From positions 1 to 38,491 of the forward strand of contig JAPLMQ010000099.1 of NCBI GenBank assembly GCA_026386955.1: DNA of 38,491 bases. Direction: 5' to 3'. Below are positions 37,348-38,491 of the stretch, piece after piece (position 1 is the stretch's first letter; each line of letters begins with the position of its first letter). The stretch comes from Planctomycetota bacterium (lineage in GTDB: Bacteria > Planctomycetota > Phycisphaerae > Phycisphaerales > Phycisphaeraceae). The translations under genes and the position numbers were made by a program. The notes under the pieces are model-generated. The model saw only the letters and a program-made list of their open reading frames with translations. It was not told where the DNA came from and did not search any database.

Positions 37348-38277
37348 CTACTCCTTGAGCTGGCGGAGCGAGAGGCCCAGTTCGTTGAGCTTCTCCTTGA
37401 TCTCCAGCAGGCTGGTCATGCCGAAGTTCTTCACGCCGATGAGCTCCGCCTCGGTGCGGAGGCAGAGGTCGCCGACGGTCTGGACGTTGAGCAGGGCCAG
37501 GGCCTTGCGGGCCCGGACGGAGAGGTTGAGCTCGGCGACGGGGCGGTTGAGGGCGGCGTCGTCGGAGCCGGTGTCGGCCTTGAGCTGGTCGTACACGGCC
37601 CGCTTGACGGCGCTCATCTGCTGCTCGACGGCCTGCCCGAGGCGCAGGCCGCGCTGGGCGAGCATGGTCTTGATCTCCTCGAGGCTGGCCTCGCCGAAGT
37701 TCTTGAAGTTGCGCAGCTCGGCCTCGGTGACCTTGAGCAGGTCGCCCAGGGTGCGGATGTTCATCTTGCGCAGGGCGTTGCGGGCCCGGACGGAGAGGTC
37801 GAAGTCGGTGACGGGGGTCTCGAGGAGGGCGGACTCCTTCTCGAGCCGGCCTTCCTTGTCGTCGTCGATGACCATCGACTTGCTGGCCATCACGTCCTTG
37901 ATGTAGAGGCGGGCGCGGGCGTGGTTGGGGTCGGTGGCGAGCACCTGGCGGAGGCAGGCCTCGGCCTGGGCGTACTGCTCCTTGTCCTCGTAGAGCACCG
38001 CGAGGTTCATGAGCGCGGTGAGCGGGGCGCGGGGCTGCTGGGCGATCTGCTCGTAGAGGTGGGTGGCCTCGTCCTCCTCGCCGACCATGTCGAGGTTGTA
38101 GGCGAGGCGGAAGCAGACCTCGACGTTGTCGGGGTCGGCGGCGTAGGCGGCCTCGTAGGCCTCGATGGCGCCGCGGCGGTCGCCCTTCTCTTCGGCGTGG
38201 ACGCCGGAGCCGAGGTACTTGGTGGAGACGGCGATGTCGCGGACCTTGCTTGCGTCGTCGTTGTAGGATTCGGTCAT
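37348..38277 (-). CDS. TPR protein with two RNA polymerase alpha-CTD domains
   Basis: A 309-aa cytoplasmic protein. Residues about 23-125 form roughly three TPR-type helical repeats (HAEEKGDRRGAIEAYEAAYAADP, then NLAVLYEDKEQYAQAEACLRQVL). Two copies of the RNA polymerase alpha C-terminal domain follow, at about 153-214 and 244-305. Each has the LSVRAR(N/K)AL helix, the (R/Q)T(L/V)GDL turn and the NFGxxSLxEIK hairpin. Relative to E. coli alpha, DNA-contact Arg265 is kept in both (R164, R255), Asn268 is kept in the first (N167) and is Lys in the second, and Lys298 is lost in both. It has no assembly domain, so it is not a true alpha subunit. I chose ATG 38277 because the frame upstream runs through a promoter and a tandem repeat. 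Probably a transcription-associated adaptor; that is inference. Confidence 0.88.
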   Translation of the reverse strand: MTESYNDDASKVRDIAVSTKYLGSGVHAEEKGDRRGAIEAYEAAYAADPDNVEVCFRLAYNLDMVGEEDEATHLYEQIAQQPRAPLTALMNLAVLYEDKEQYAQAEACLRQVLATDPNHARARLYIKDVMASKSMVIDDDKEGRLEKESALLETPVTDFDLSVRARNALRKMNIRTLGDLLKVTEAELRNFKNFGEASLEEIKTMLAQRGLRLGQAVEQQMSAVKRAVYDQLKADTGSDDAALNRPVAELNLSVRARKALALLNVQTVGDLCLRTEAELIGVKNFGMTSLLEIKEKLNELGLSLRQLKE

Positions 38278-38361
38278 GGAACCGGGTGCTCCGAGCGTCG
38301 GTGGGGGGTGGCTTGGCGCGGCTGGCGCGGGCCCAGCGCGGGCGATGATTCGGAATCCATG

Positions 38362-38390
38362 AGAATAACGGCGGACCTGAAAGGCCGCAA
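38362..38390 (-). promoter_or_regulatory. Promoter of the TPR/alpha-CTD gene, TTGCGG-17-TATTCT
   Basis: On the minus strand the -35 is TTGCGG (38385-38390) and the -10 is TATTCT (38362-38367), separated by 17 nt. It predicts a leader of about 75-80 nt and supports the start at 38277. Confidence 0.6.
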
Positions 38391-38417
38391 GCGAGGGCCG
38401 CCCCCCGGAAGGCCGCC

Positions 38418-38491
38418 GGAACACCCCCGGAACACCCCCGGAACACCCCCGGAACACCCCCGGAACACCCCCGGAACACCCCCGGAACACC
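38418..38491. repeat. Tandem array of the 11-bp unit GGAACACCCCC, cut by window end
   Basis: Six exact copies plus eight bases of a seventh, without a single mismatch, running off the right edge. The array starts 27 bp upstream of the predicted -35 box of the TPR/alpha-CTD gene. Eleven bp is close to one helical turn, so every unit faces nearly the same side of the DNA. Because 11 is not a multiple of 3, all frames read through and create an artificial extension of that gene. Confidence 0.9.

Noticed and set aside
38278..38490. An N-terminal extension of the TPR/alpha-CTD protein beginning MFRGCSGGVPG
   Set aside because: The extension is the translation of an 11-bp tandem repeat, open in all frames, and it passes through a good promoter. 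The start is placed at 38277.
38418..38491. Tandem array as a possible CRISPR
   Set aside because: Units are only 11 bp and directly adjacent, with no spacers, and no cas gene is present.

Overview
The window looks like a chromosomal segment of a high-GC planctomycete, most likely from the Phycisphaerae. The evidence is the very strong G/C bias at third codon positions, a membrane protein ending in the CGYDLRG...CPECG zinc ribbon common in that group, a DUF4838 protein beside a Gfo/Idh/MocA oxidoreductase, cytoplasmic GH35 and GH51 glycosidases, and intergenic gaps filled with palindromic repeats. The lineage is inferred from gene content only. I see no rRNA, tRNA, CRISPR array, prophage or transposase gene.

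Layout. 1-7.4 kb: the 3' part of a carbon-nitrogen hydrolase, moaB, a GH35 beta-galactosidase, a proline-rich lipoprotein and a GH51 arabinofuranosidase. 7.5-10.6 kb: a zinc-ribbon membrane protein, a Spy-like LTxxQ secreted protein and a malonyl-CoA-synthetase-like acyl-CoA ligase. 11-14.7 kb: a Gfo/Idh/MocA oxidoreductase followed by a secreted DUF4838 protein, probably one sugar-catabolic unit. 14.7-18.8 kb: a short MetE-like methyltransferase diverging from moaE, whose stop overlaps the start of a DUF4149-like membrane protein, then nth and argC. 19-21.6 kb: hsp20 with a candidate sigma-54 promoter, a lipoprotein, a small secreted protein and a YceI protein. 21.8-26.8 kb: a MoxR/Mg-chelatase-like AAA ATPase, pabB, clpS and a cupin. 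27-30.5 kb: full-length cobalamin-dependent metH. 30.7-36.6 kb: a secreted protein of unknown function, a serine-hydrolase-fold protein and a large secreted protein of unknown function. 37.3-38.3 kb: a protein joining TPR repeats to two RNA polymerase alpha-CTD domains.

Most genes are ordinary housekeeping or polysaccharide-utilisation functions in one- or two-gene units. The parts that deserve attention are: (i) the TPR plus double alpha-CTD protein, with a tandem array of an 11-bp unit starting 27 bp upstream of its predicted -35 box; (ii) several palindromic repeat families, including two full-length copies (about 225 bp) and two half copies of one family; (iii) -10 boxes 6-7 nt from the start codons of argC, moaE and pabB, suggesting leaderless mRNAs; (iv) a sigma-54-type promoter with an upstream dyad before hsp20; and (v) a perfect 9-bp dyad at the predicted metH transcription start.

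All calls come from reading the sequence; no database search or structure prediction was run. Long open frames antisense to real genes were treated as shadows.
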